DNA of 5,109 bases from Hydrogenophaga sp. Its GTDB lineage: Bacteria; Pseudomonadota; Gammaproteobacteria; Burkholderiales; Burkholderiaceae_C. Below the pieces are notes generated by a model. The model saw only the letters and a list, made by a program, of their open reading frames with translations, was not told the DNA's origin and ran no database searches. Of the stretch, positions 1 through 5,109 are shown in pieces. Numbering within the stretch: position 1 is the first letter of the stretch; each line of letters begins with the position of its first letter. The stretch covers positions 1 through 5,109 of the forward strand of contig JAUXXN010000228.1 of the NCBI GenBank assembly GCA_030684755.1, in the 5' to 3' direction. The position numbers and the translations under genes are program-made.

Positions 1-239
1 TAAATGTTGCCGCCGGTGCGCATGCACCAGTTGAGGTCGCGCGCCAGCACAGCCTGCTTCTGCTCTTCCGTCATCGGCCATTCGTCGAGGTAGGCGCGCT
101 GGTCGGCCTTGAAACGCTCGCGGTTTTCTGCCTTCATGAGCGACATGCAAAACTGGTTAAGCCAGTAGCCTTTTCGGCTTTGCTCGGCATCAAAAATGAT
201 CGTGCCAGGCACGTCTTTGTAGGGTTTATCGAGTGACAT
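1..239 (-). CDS. ligA/pmdA: Protocatechuate 4,5-dioxygenase alpha (small) subunit, 3' end outside the window
   Basis: The reverse strand from the ATG at 239 reads MSLDKPYKDVPGTIIFDAEQ and stays open for 79 codons to the window edge, ending ...LNWCMRTGGNI. I recognise this as the small, mainly helical subunit of the extradiol PCA 4,5-dioxygenase (LigAB/PmdAB family). That enzyme opens protocatechuate to 4-carboxy-2-hydroxymuconate-6-semialdehyde in the cytoplasm. The alpha subunit caps the active site, while the non-haem Fe(II) ligands lie in the beta subunit LigB, expected just beyond position 1. The family is about 140 residues long, so roughly half is seen. The start is supported by a clear AGGAG at 251-247 with a 7-nt spacer. 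The gene follows the pyrone hydrolase gene on the same strand after a 90-nt gap that holds a strong palindrome. The identity is by recognition of the N-terminal sequence and by context; I ran no alignment. Confidence 0.9.
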   Translation of the reverse strand, partial: MSLDKPYKDVPGTIIFDAEQSRKGYWLNQFCMSLMKAENRERFKADQRAYLDEWPMTEEQKQAVLARDLNWCMRTGGNI

Positions 240-246
240 ATCAGAT

Positions 247-251
247 CTCCT
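247..251 (-). promoter_or_regulatory. Ribosome-binding site of ligA/pmdA
   Basis: AGGAG lies 7 nt before the ATG at 239. It is the strongest Shine-Dalgarno sequence in the operon. It directly abuts the end of the palindrome at 252-295, so the hairpin and the ribosome site are adjacent on the mRNA. Confidence 0.75.
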
Positions 252-295
252 GCTGGGCCGCCCCAAGGGCGATCTGCGGCCCCTTGGGGGGCAGC
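252..295. repeat. GC-rich imperfect palindrome between ligI and ligA
   Basis: CCCCAAGGG (261-269) pairs perfectly with CCCTTGGGG (281-289) across an 11-nt loop. The stem extends outward with small bulges to GCTG (252-255) pairing with CAGC (292-295). There is no T-tract after it in the operon direction, so it does not look like an intrinsic terminator. Elements of this composition are, to my recollection, common between genes in Comamonadaceae, so it may be a dispersed REP-like repeat. It could also be an mRNA-stabilising or translation-modulating hairpin for ligA. The palindrome is seen directly; its role is inference. Confidence 0.7.
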
Positions 296-329
296 GAATA
301 CACGAAGTGATGGGTGTGGGGGCACATAT

Positions 330-1262
330 TCAAACCTCCTCAGGCCAATAGAGTTTCATGGGGTTCGTCACCAGCAGCTTATGCTGGAGCGCAGCGGTAG
401 GGGCGATGTGCGGAATGAAATCGACCAGCAGGCCGTCGTCGGGCATGTGGTCTTTCAGGTTGGGGTGCGGCCAGTCGGTGCCCCAGAGCACGCGGTCGGG
501 AAACTGCTCGACGATGCGGCGGGCGAACGGAATCACGTCGGTGTACGCATGTTGCTCACCGTTCAACGCCTTGGGACCGGAGACCGACAGGCGCTCGGGG
601 CAGCTCACCTTGCTCCACACGTTGGGGTGTTCGCGCATGAACTTCTCGAACAGCGCGAACTGTGGGCCGTCCACCGGCAGCGACACATCGGGACGGCCCA
701 TGTGGTCCACCACCACCGTGGTGGGCAGTGCGGTGAAGAAGTCCCACAGCTCGGGCAGGTCCACCGCTTCAAAGTAGATCACCACATGCCAGCCCAGCTG
801 GTTGATGCGGCCAGCGATTTCCATCAACTCGTCTTTGGGCGTGAAGTCCACCAAGCGCTTGACGAAGTTGAAGCGCACGCCACGCACACCAGCGGCGTGC
901 AGCTGCTGCAGTTCTTCGTCGGTGATGTTGCGCTTGACCGTGGCCACACCGCGTGCCTTGCCGCCACTGGCCAGGCAGGCGTCCACCATGGCGCGGTTGT
1001 CGGCGCCGTGGCAGGTGGCTTGCACGACCACGTTGCGGGCGAAGCCCAGGTGGTCGCGCAGCGCGAACAGCTCGTGCTTGCTCGCGTCACAGGGCGTGTA
1101 TTTGCGCTCGGGGGCGTAGGGGAACTCGGCCCCCGGGCCGAACACATGGCAGTGGGCGTCCACCGCGCCTGCGGGCAGTGTGAAGGTGGGTTTGGTCGGG
1201 CCGGTGTACCAGTCCATCCAGCCTGCGGTTTTGGTGAAGTCACCTGAAGTGGGTTTGCTCAT
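330..1262 (-). CDS. ligI/pmdD: 2-pyrone-4,6-dicarboxylate hydrolase (LigI/PmdD)
   Basis: This 310-residue protein of the amidohydrolase superfamily hydrolyses 2-pyrone-4,6-dicarboxylate to 4-oxalomesaconate (a reversible lactone hydrolysis) in the cytoplasm. Visible landmarks fit LigI: AVDAHCHVFGP (His37 and His39 on the first beta strand), Tyr55, GVRGVRFNFV (Arg127 and Arg130), VVVDHMGRPD (His187 and Arg190), CPERLS (Arg224) and LWGTDWPHPN (Asp263, the expected catalytic aspartate). LigI is a family member reported to work without a bound metal. The length is slightly above the roughly 293 residues of the Sphingobium enzyme, with the extra residues mainly at the N-terminus. The ATG at 1262 has GAGG at 1274-1271 before it, which overlaps the stop codon of the aldolase gene, so translational coupling is likely. 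A wrong identity is unlikely; a general TIM-barrel amidohydrolase annotation is the fallback. Confidence 0.94.
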   Translation of the reverse strand: MSKPTSGDFTKTAGWMDWYTGPTKPTFTLPAGAVDAHCHVFGPGAEFPYAPERKYTPCDASKHELFALRDHLGFARNVVVQATCHGADNRAMVDACLASGGKARGVATVKRNITDEELQQLHAAGVRGVRFNFVKRLVDFTPKDELMEIAGRINQLGWHVVIYFEAVDLPELWDFFTALPTTVVVDHMGRPDVSLPVDGPQFALFEKFMREHPNVWSKVSCPERLSVSGPKALNGEQHAYTDVIPFARRIVEQFPDRVLWGTDWPHPNLKDHMPDDGLLVDFIPHIAPTAALQHKLLVTNPMKLYWPEEV

Positions 1263-1270
1263 GGGAACTT

Positions 1271-1274
1271 CCTC
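1271..1274 (-). promoter_or_regulatory. Ribosome-binding site of ligI overlapping the ligK stop codon
   Basis: The sequence TGAGGAAG contains both the aldolase stop codon TGA (1275-1273) and the GAGG (1274-1271) that serves the ATG at 1262, with an 8-nt spacer. Terminating ribosomes would sit on the next initiation site, which is the usual layout for translational coupling. Confidence 0.7.
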
Positions 1275-1956
1275 AATCGATGTATTTCAGACCGGCTGCG
1301 GCCAGCGGCTCGCGCATCTTGTACATGTCCAACCCCAGCACGCCCGAAGCCAGCTTGTCGCGCTTCTCGCCCTCGAAGCTCTCGCGCTTGATCGCAGCCG
1401 CCAGCGTTTCCACCGCACGCGCGGCGGGCACGCAGACCACGCCGTCGTCGTCGGCCACGATCACATCGCCCGGCGTCACCAGCATGCCGGCACACACTAC
1501 TGCGATGTTCACCGAACCCAGCGTGGCCTTGATGGTGCCCTTGCTGCTGATCGCCTTGGACCAGACCGGGAAGTTCATTTCCTTGAGCGTCTTCACGTCG
1601 CGCACACCCGCGTCGATGATCAGCCCACGCGCACCGCGCGCTTGGAAAGACGTGGCCAGCAGGTCGCCAAAATAACCGTCGGTGCAATCGGCCGTGACGG
1701 TGGCTACCACGATGTCGCCGGGCTGAATCTGCTCCGCCGCCACGTGCATCATCCAGTTGTCACCGGGTTGCAGCAGCACGGTGATGGCCGTGCCTGACAC
1801 CTGCACGCCGGTTTGGATCGGGCGCATGTAGGGCTTTAAAAGACCGACGCGGCCCATGGCTTCGTGCACGGTGGCCGAGCCCAATGCGGCCAAGCCGTCG
1901 GCTGCTGCGCGGTCGGCACGGGTGATATTGCGGTAAACGACGCCGAGTTCGTACAT
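1273..1956 (-). CDS. ligK/pmdF: 4-carboxy-4-hydroxy-2-oxoadipate / 4-hydroxy-4-methyl-2-oxoglutarate aldolase (LigK/PmdF)
   Basis: This 227-residue class II (metal-dependent) aldolase of the RraA-like fold cleaves 4-carboxy-4-hydroxy-2-oxoadipate to pyruvate and oxaloacetate, the last step of the PCA 4,5-cleavage route. Members also act on 4-hydroxy-4-methyl-2-oxoglutarate and decarboxylate oxaloacetate. The sequence shows the family's GDLLA segment (Gly97-Asp98), IDAGVRD (Arg119 and the metal ligand Asp120) and SFEGE (Glu195). These sit at a constant offset of four from Asp102, Arg123, Asp124 and Glu199 as I recall them for the Pseudomonas putida F1 enzyme. The length matches the family (about 228). 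An upstream in-frame ATG at 2067 would add 37 arginine-rich residues unlike the family. The ATG at 1956 has GGAG at 1968-1965 with an 8-nt spacer and is preferred. The ligI gene begins 10 nt after its stop. Confidence 0.94.
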   Translation of the reverse strand: MYELGVVYRNITRADRAAADGLAALGSATVHEAMGRVGLLKPYMRPIQTGVQVSGTAITVLLQPGDNWMMHVAAEQIQPGDIVVATVTADCTDGYFGDLLATSFQARGARGLIIDAGVRDVKTLKEMNFPVWSKAISSKGTIKATLGSVNIAVVCAGMLVTPGDVIVADDDGVVCVPAARAVETLAAAIKRESFEGEKRDKLASGVLGLDMYKMREPLAAAGLKYID

Positions 1957-1964
1957 GTTGTTTT

Positions 1965-1968
1965 CTCC
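1965..1968 (-). promoter_or_regulatory. Ribosome-binding site of ligK
   Basis: GGAG lies 8 nt before the ATG at 1956. It decides against the longer reading frame that begins at 2067. Confidence 0.65.
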
Positions 1969-2015
1969 GAGAATGAGCGGCCTGTGGTGCGCGCACGTTT
2001 TGCTTCGTGTCCCCC

Positions 2016-2030
2016 GCCCGCTTCGCGGGC
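2016..2030. repeat. Short perfect hairpin in the ligJ-ligK spacer
   Basis: GCCCGC (2016-2021) and GCGGGC (2025-2030) form a perfect 6-bp stem with a 3-nt loop. It lies in the 133-nt spacer between the hydratase stop (2090) and the aldolase start (1956), the largest gap in the operon. No T-tract follows on the minus strand, so read-through is expected. A second, weaker inverted repeat, CCACC (2059-2063) with GGTGG (2073-2077), lies nearer the hydratase stop. The hairpin may be an RNA stability or processing element, or a relic of a dispersed intergenic repeat. Confidence 0.5.
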
Positions 2031-2089
2031 TCCTCCTTGACCTACGCAAAACGCACACCCACCACATGCCTTGGTGGACTGTCTAAAAA

Positions 2090-3136
2090 CTATTTGCCTT
2101 GTGCGCTCAAGCTGGCGTCCAGACGCGGGAACACGCGGCGCGCATTGCCTTCATAAATCTTGTAGCGGTCGTCACCCACGACGATGGTGCTGGCTTCGAT
2201 ATAGCGCTTGGTGTCGTCGAAGTAAAAACCGGTCTCGGGGTCGATCCCGCGCACAGCGCCGATCATTTCAGACGCGAACAGGATGTTGTCGACCGGGATG
2301 ACCTTGGTCAGCAGGTCGATACCCGGCTGGTGGTAGACGCAGGTGTCAAAAAAGATGTTGTTGAGCAGGTGGTCTTTGAGCAGCGGTTTTTTCAGCTCCT
2401 GCGCCAGACCTCGGAAGCGGCCCCAGTGGTAAGGCACCGCGCCGCCGCCATGCGGGATGATGAACTTCAGCGTCGGGAAGTCCTTGAACAGGTCGCTGGT
2501 CAGGCACTGCATGAAGGCAGTGGTGTCGGCGTTCAGGTAGTGGGCGCCGGTGGTGTGGAAGCAGGCGTTGCAGCTGGTCGACACATGCACCATGGCCGGG
2601 ATGTTGTGCTCGACCATCTTTTCATAGATGGGGTACCAGGACTTGTCACTCAACGGCGGCGAAGTCCAGTGGCCGCCCGACGGGTCGGGGTTCAGGTTGA
2701 TACCGACATTGCCGTATTCCTTGACGCAGCGCTCCAGCTCGGGGATGCAGGTGGCCGGGTCCACGCCCGGGCTCTGCGGCAGCATGGCGGCGGGGATGAA
2801 ATGGTCGGGGAAAAGCTGGGAAACCCGATAGCAAAGCTCGTTGCAGATCGCGGCCCAGGTGGACGAGATGTTGAAGTCTCCGATGTGGTGGGCCATGAAG
2901 CTGGCGCGCGGGCTGAAGATGGTGAGGTCGGAGCCACGCTCTTTCATCAAGCGCAGCTGGTTGGTCTCGATGGACTCGCGAAGCTCGTCGTCGCTGATCT
3001 TCAGATCGCTCACTTTGGGCATGGACGCGGGGTCTTTGATGCAGGCGATCTGCGCGTTGCGCCAGTTCTCCAGCGCCTTGGGGGCGGTGGTGTAGTGGCC
3101 GTGGCAGTCGATGATGAGGGGTTTTTGCTGGCTCAT
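2090..3136 (-). CDS. ligJ/pmdE: 4-oxalomesaconate hydratase (LigJ/PmdE), amidohydrolase superfamily
   Basis: This 348-residue protein adds water to 4-oxalomesaconate to give 4-carboxy-4-hydroxy-2-oxoadipate, the substrate of the aldolase encoded next. It begins MSQQKPLIIDCHGHYTTAPK, which is typical of LigJ. Metal-site residues of this zinc-dependent hydratase are visible: His12 and His14 (DCHGH), His184 (MVHVS), His229 (IPHGGG) and Glu290 (LFASE). All are shifted by six from the positions I recall for the Sphingobium enzyme. A longer frame opens at 3202 and would overlap the upstream gene by 35 nt, adding 22 residues. I prefer the ATG at 3136 because it places IIDCHGH near the N-terminus as in the family. 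No good Shine-Dalgarno sequence precedes it. The gap to the upstream ModA-like gene is 31 nt, so co-transcription is likely. The superfamily is certain; the exact reaction is supported by sequence and operon context. Confidence 0.92.
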   Translation of the reverse strand: MSQQKPLIIDCHGHYTTAPKALENWRNAQIACIKDPASMPKVSDLKISDDELRESIETNQLRLMKERGSDLTIFSPRASFMAHHIGDFNISSTWAAICNELCYRVSQLFPDHFIPAAMLPQSPGVDPATCIPELERCVKEYGNVGINLNPDPSGGHWTSPPLSDKSWYPIYEKMVEHNIPAMVHVSTSCNACFHTTGAHYLNADTTAFMQCLTSDLFKDFPTLKFIIPHGGGAVPYHWGRFRGLAQELKKPLLKDHLLNNIFFDTCVYHQPGIDLLTKVIPVDNILFASEMIGAVRGIDPETGFYFDDTKRYIEASTIVVGDDRYKIYEGNARRVFPRLDASLSAQGK

Positions 3137-3167
3137 GGGTTTTGCTTTTGAAGGGTCAACAAGAAAA

Positions 3168-3866
3168 TCAGGCGGGCTCCATGCCTTGATGCCTCTTGGC
3201 ATCAGCGGCTTCGCTGGAGGCCATGAACTCGATCAAGGCGCGGGCCGCTTCGGGGTGGGCAGTGGCCGTGCAAATGCCGGCTGAAAACGTGGTGGTGATC
3301 TGAATCTCTGGCGGCAGCGGGCCAAGCAAGGAAATGCCTTGCACATGCAGCAATTCGCTGAGCTGCTGAAAACCCAACTCCACTTCGCCGCGCGCCACCA
3401 GCGCACCCACAGGCACGCCGGGTGGGGCCTGCACAATGCGGTCGCGCAGCGTGTCGGCCATGCCCCAGCGCTCGAACAACGCAGCCAGCGCCACGCCACT
3501 GGGGCCGGTGGAATAGCTGATGGTGCGCGCTGCCAGCACGGCCTGGCGCACAGCGTCTTCCGATCCGATATCGGGCTGCGCAGCGCCGCTTTTGACGGCC
3601 ACGGCCACACCCGAATGCACCAGATCCACCACGCTGCCCGGCAACACCTTGTCTTCCGCCACCAGCTTGCGCAGCGCGTCAGATGCGAGCACCACCACAT
3701 CGAAAATCTCGCCTGCCATCACCCGTTGTGCCGCGTCCACCCCGCCGACCGACTCAACCGCCACCGATGCGCCGCTGCGGTGCTCATAGGCAGACACCAA
3801 CTCGGCCAACACCTGGCGGGTGGCCATGGAGGAAATGACGCAAATGGTGTGTGAGGGGGTAGACAT
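3168..3866 (-). CDS. ModA-like substrate-binding-domain protein without an evident signal peptide
   Basis: The 232-residue product (from the ATG at 3866) has the type 2 periplasmic-binding-protein fold of the ModA/SBP_bac_11 kind. ICVISSMATRQVLAELV (residues 8-24) matches the first strand and helix, with Ser12 and Ser13 at the usual ligand loop. FDVVVLASDA (55-64) matches the second ligand loop, ISYSTGPSG (116-124) the hinge region, and VGALVARGEVELGFQQ (153-168) the later ModA-like motif. No hydrophobic secretion signal or lipobox precedes the domain, so the protein is predicted to stay in the cytoplasm, and no ABC permease or ATPase gene is adjacent. In-frame ATGs at 3875, 3884 and 3899 are possible; the one at 3875 has GGGG at close spacing. 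The longest form adds MVWLLMGTMAC, which is too short and lacks a basic start for a convincing signal. It is the first gene of the PCA operon. Its role is unknown: ligand carrier, sensor or unrecognised enzyme. Molybdate transport is unlikely. Confidence 0.8.
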   Translation of the reverse strand: MSTPSHTICVISSMATRQVLAELVSAYEHRSGASVAVESVGGVDAAQRVMAGEIFDVVVLASDALRKLVAEDKVLPGSVVDLVHSGVAVAVKSGAAQPDIGSEDAVRQAVLAARTISYSTGPSGVALAALFERWGMADTLRDRIVQAPPGVPVGALVARGEVELGFQQLSELLHVQGISLLGPLPPEIQITTTFSAGICTATAHPEAARALIEFMASSEAADAKRHQGMEPA

Positions 3867-3895
3867 GCATGCCATTGTCCCCATCAAAAGCCAAA

Positions 3896-3946
3896 CCACA
3901 AGTGGAATAACCTACTATTAGCCATTCCAATTTGATATATCCCAAA
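3896..3946. promoter_or_regulatory. Divergent promoter/operator region with dyads, probable LysR-type binding sites
   Basis: The gap between the two divergent genes is markedly AT-richer than its surroundings and contains several dyads. CCAC-AA-GTGG spans 3896-3905. TGGAAT (3903-3908) pairs perfectly with ATTCCA (3924-3929) across 15 nt. Inside that, TAA (3908-3910) and TTA (3918-3920) give a T-N11-A arrangement typical of LysR-type operators. TTTG (3931-3934) with CAAA (3943-3946) surrounds the 8-bp palindrome GATATATC (3934-3941). Divergent promoters must lie here, but I cannot assign -35 and -10 boxes with confidence. TACTAT at 3913-3918 (plus) and TAATAG at 3920-3915 (minus) are -10 candidates. 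The dyads are seen; binding is inferred. Confidence 0.5.
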
Positions 3947-3953
3947 CCCCGCC

Positions 3954-4865
3954 ATGGACCTGAAACAACTGGAATATTTTGTGCGTGTGGCCGAACTGGG
4001 CAGCTTCACCCGCGCAGCCATGGCGCTGGACGTGGCGCAGCCCGCGCTGTCGCGCCAGGTACGGTTGCTGGAAGTGGAGCTGCGGCAAAACCTGCTGATG
4101 CGCAACGGCCGGGGCGCCACGCCCACCGAGGCAGGCAAGCTGCTGCTGGAACACGGGCGCGGCATTTTGCACCAGGTGGAGCGGGCCCGCGAAGAGCTGG
4201 GCCGCGTGCGCGGCGCGCTGGCCGGGCGCGTGGCCATTGGGTTGCCGCCCAGTCTGGCAAGGGTGCTCACGGTGCCGCTCACGCGCGCTTTTCGCGCCCA
4301 GTTGCCCGAGGCCAGCATTTCCATCAGCGAAGGCCTGTCGGTAACCATGCAGGAATGGCTGACCACCGGGCGGCTGGACATCGCCGTGCTGTACAACGCC
4401 CAGCCCTCGCCCGAACTGGACATCACCCCGCTGCGGGACGAAGAACTGCTGCTGGTGCAACCGCGCCCGCCCGGCCTGCCCGAAGACCCGCCGCCAGGCC
4501 CCATTGCGCTGCGCGACGTGGCCGCGCTGCCGCTGGTGATACCGAGCCGACCCAACGCCGTGCGCATGCATGTGGAGGCGGAAATGGCCAACATCGGCTG
4601 CCGCCCCATCGTGGCGCTTGAGATTGACGGCGTGTCGGCCATTCTCGACTTGGTGACCGACGGCGCGGGCGCCGCCCTGCTTTCGCGCAACGCAGTGGCC
4701 AGCTCCATCCGGCCTTCGGCCTATCAGACGCGCCCAGTTTGCGAGCCCGCATTGCGCACCCGCATGTGCTTGGCCACGAGTTCACAGCGACCGGCCACGC
4801 TCACGCAGCAGACCACGCTGGCGCTGATCCGGCACACGCTGGACATGCTGAACGCCTCGCGTTGA
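3954..4865 (+). CDS. LysR-type transcriptional regulator, probable regulator of the PCA 4,5-cleavage operon
   Basis: This 303-residue protein has the standard LysR length and layout. It begins MDLKQLEYFVRVAELGSFTR, and the winged helix-turn-helix spans about residues 1-60, with the recognition segment around AAMALDVAQPALSRQVRLLE. A linker helix follows (about 60-88), then a periplasmic-binding-protein-like effector domain (about 90-295) that opens with GRVAIGLPPSLARVLTVPL. It is transcribed away from the pathway genes, the classic arrangement for a LysR regulator that controls the neighbouring operon and itself. The inducer is probably PCA or a pathway intermediate, but the sequence does not show which. 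By position it may correspond to PmdR of Comamonas sp. E6; I could not test orthology, so no symbol is given. There is no clear Shine-Dalgarno sequence before the ATG at 3954 (the leader reads CCCAAACCCCGCC), which suggests modest translation. Family assignment is secure; the target is inferred. Confidence 0.93.
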   Translation: MDLKQLEYFVRVAELGSFTRAAMALDVAQPALSRQVRLLEVELRQNLLMRNGRGATPTEAGKLLLEHGRGILHQVERAREELGRVRGALAGRVAIGLPPSLARVLTVPLTRAFRAQLPEASISISEGLSVTMQEWLTTGRLDIAVLYNAQPSPELDITPLRDEELLLVQPRPPGLPEDPPPGPIALRDVAALPLVIPSRPNAVRMHVEAEMANIGCRPIVALEIDGVSAILDLVTDGAGAALLSRNAVASSIRPSAYQTRPVCEPALRTRMCLATSSQRPATLTQQTTLALIRHTLDMLNASR

Positions 4866-5032
4866 AGCGCCTGACCACCCGAAGGCGGCCAACCTCAGGG
4901 GCTGAGCGTTTTTGTGCGTGTCCGCGCGACGCCTCAAGACTAGCCTGATCAATGCTAAAAACACAGCCAAACCTCGGACTATTGCGTGCATTTGCAACGC
5001 CGAAAGAGCGCGTTTTGGGGTGGTGAGCGGGC
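4866..5032. other. Intergenic region after the LysR gene
   Basis: I see no convincing gene here. The region holds a terminator-like hairpin at 4894-4913 and two weak inverted repeats, TAGC (4941-4944) with GCTA (4954-4957) and GCGT (4984-4987) with ACGC (4997-5000). Neither is strong enough to name. It could contain the promoter for the plus-strand reading frame that begins near 5033. Confidence 0.45.
4894..4913 (+). terminator. Weak rho-independent terminator candidate of the LysR gene
   Basis: CTCAG (4894-4898) and CTGAG (4902-4906) form a perfect 5-bp stem with a GGG loop, followed after CG by five T (4909-4913). It begins 28 nt past the LysR stop. The position is right, but the stem is short and only moderately GC-rich, so termination may be partial. 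Confidence 0.4.
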
Positions 5033-5109
5033 ATGAGCAGAAGACCCTCAGACTCTCAGTCGGTGACGCCGGTAGATTTGGATTTGTGGTCGACCGAACG
5101 CGAATGGTC
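5033..5109 (+). CDS. Possible 5' end of an unidentified plus-strand gene
   Basis: From the ATG at 5033 the frame stays open to the window edge (25 codons, MSRRPSDSQSVTPVDLDLWS then TEREW). GGTGAG at 5022-5027 is a poor ribosome site about 5 nt upstream. A competing frame from the GTG at 5023 is also open to the edge and has similar third-position GC, so the frame is not settled. I do not recognise the product. Too little is visible for more. Confidence 0.3.
   Translation, partial: MSRRPSDSQSVTPVDLDLWSTEREW

Noticed and set aside
134..325. A 63-codon minus-strand frame spanning the ligI-ligA gap
   Set aside because: It overlaps the start of ligA in another frame and runs through the palindrome. 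There is no ribosome site and no recognisable product.
381..1247. A 288-codon plus-strand open frame opposite the pyrone hydrolase gene
   Set aside because: It is antisense to a clear LigI with conserved catalytic residues. Its product is rich in His, Gly and Val in the way GC-rich antisense frames are, and it shows no recognisable domain.
1957..2067. N-terminal extension of the aldolase from the ATG at 2067
   Set aside because: The added 37 residues are arginine-rich and unlike the family, while the ATG at 1956 has a good ribosome site and gives the usual length.
2099..3151. A 350-codon plus-strand open frame opposite the hydratase gene
   Set aside because: It is as long as the real gene but antisense to LigJ, whose metal ligands are all in place. 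Composition fits a shadow frame in high-GC DNA.
3168..3866. Annotation of the ModA-like gene as a molybdate transporter component
   Set aside because: There is no signal peptide and no modB or modC beside it, and its neighbours are aromatic-degradation genes; only the fold is shared.
3884..4708. A 274-codon minus-strand open frame opposite the LysR gene
   Set aside because: It is a Ser/Arg-rich, low-complexity product lying opposite a standard LysR gene and overlapping the divergent promoter region.
4782..5034. Minus-strand frames of 71 and 77 codons after the LysR gene
   Set aside because: They overlap the LysR 3' end and the intergenic region, lack ribosome sites and resemble no family I know.
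1..5109. CRISPR arrays, tRNA or rRNA genes, insertion sequences, phage or defence genes
   Set aside because: I saw no regularly spaced direct repeats, no transposase and no recognisable RNA gene. The window is a catabolic operon with its regulator.

Overview
The window carries most of a protocatechuate (PCA) 4,5-cleavage (meta-cleavage) operon on the minus strand, read right to left, with a divergent LysR-type regulator on the plus strand. The high GC content, the protein sequences and the GC-rich intergenic palindromes suggest a betaproteobacterium of the Comamonadaceae type (Comamonas, Acidovorax or Variovorax-like). This placement is inferred from recognition, not from a search.

Layout. 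Positions 3954-4865 (+) hold a LysR-type regulator. The 80-90 bp divergent region next to it contains dyads that look like LysR operator sites. Reading leftward on the minus strand come: a ModA-like substrate-binding-fold protein with no evident signal peptide (3866-3168); 4-oxalomesaconate hydratase, LigJ/PmdE (3136-2090); a 133-nt spacer with a small hairpin; 4-carboxy-4-hydroxy-2-oxoadipate aldolase, LigK/PmdF (1956-1273); 2-pyrone-4,6-dicarboxylate hydrolase, LigI/PmdD (1262-330); a GC-rich palindrome next to a ribosome-binding site; and the 5' part of the PCA 4,5-dioxygenase alpha subunit, LigA/PmdA (239-1), cut by the window edge. To the right of the regulator are a weak terminator-like hairpin and the possible first 25 codons of another plus-strand gene.

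How the genes work together. LigA (with LigB, presumably just beyond position 1) opens the PCA ring between C4 and C5. A CHMS dehydrogenase (not in view) makes 2-pyrone-4,6-dicarboxylate, LigI hydrolyses it to oxalomesaconate, LigJ hydrates that to 4-carboxy-4-hydroxy-2-oxoadipate, and LigK splits it into pyruvate and oxaloacetate. The LysR protein is the likely pathway regulator. The odd member is the promoter-proximal ModA-like protein, which is not one of the known pathway enzymes and is the best candidate here for something not yet understood. The rest is a recognisable, well-characterised pathway.
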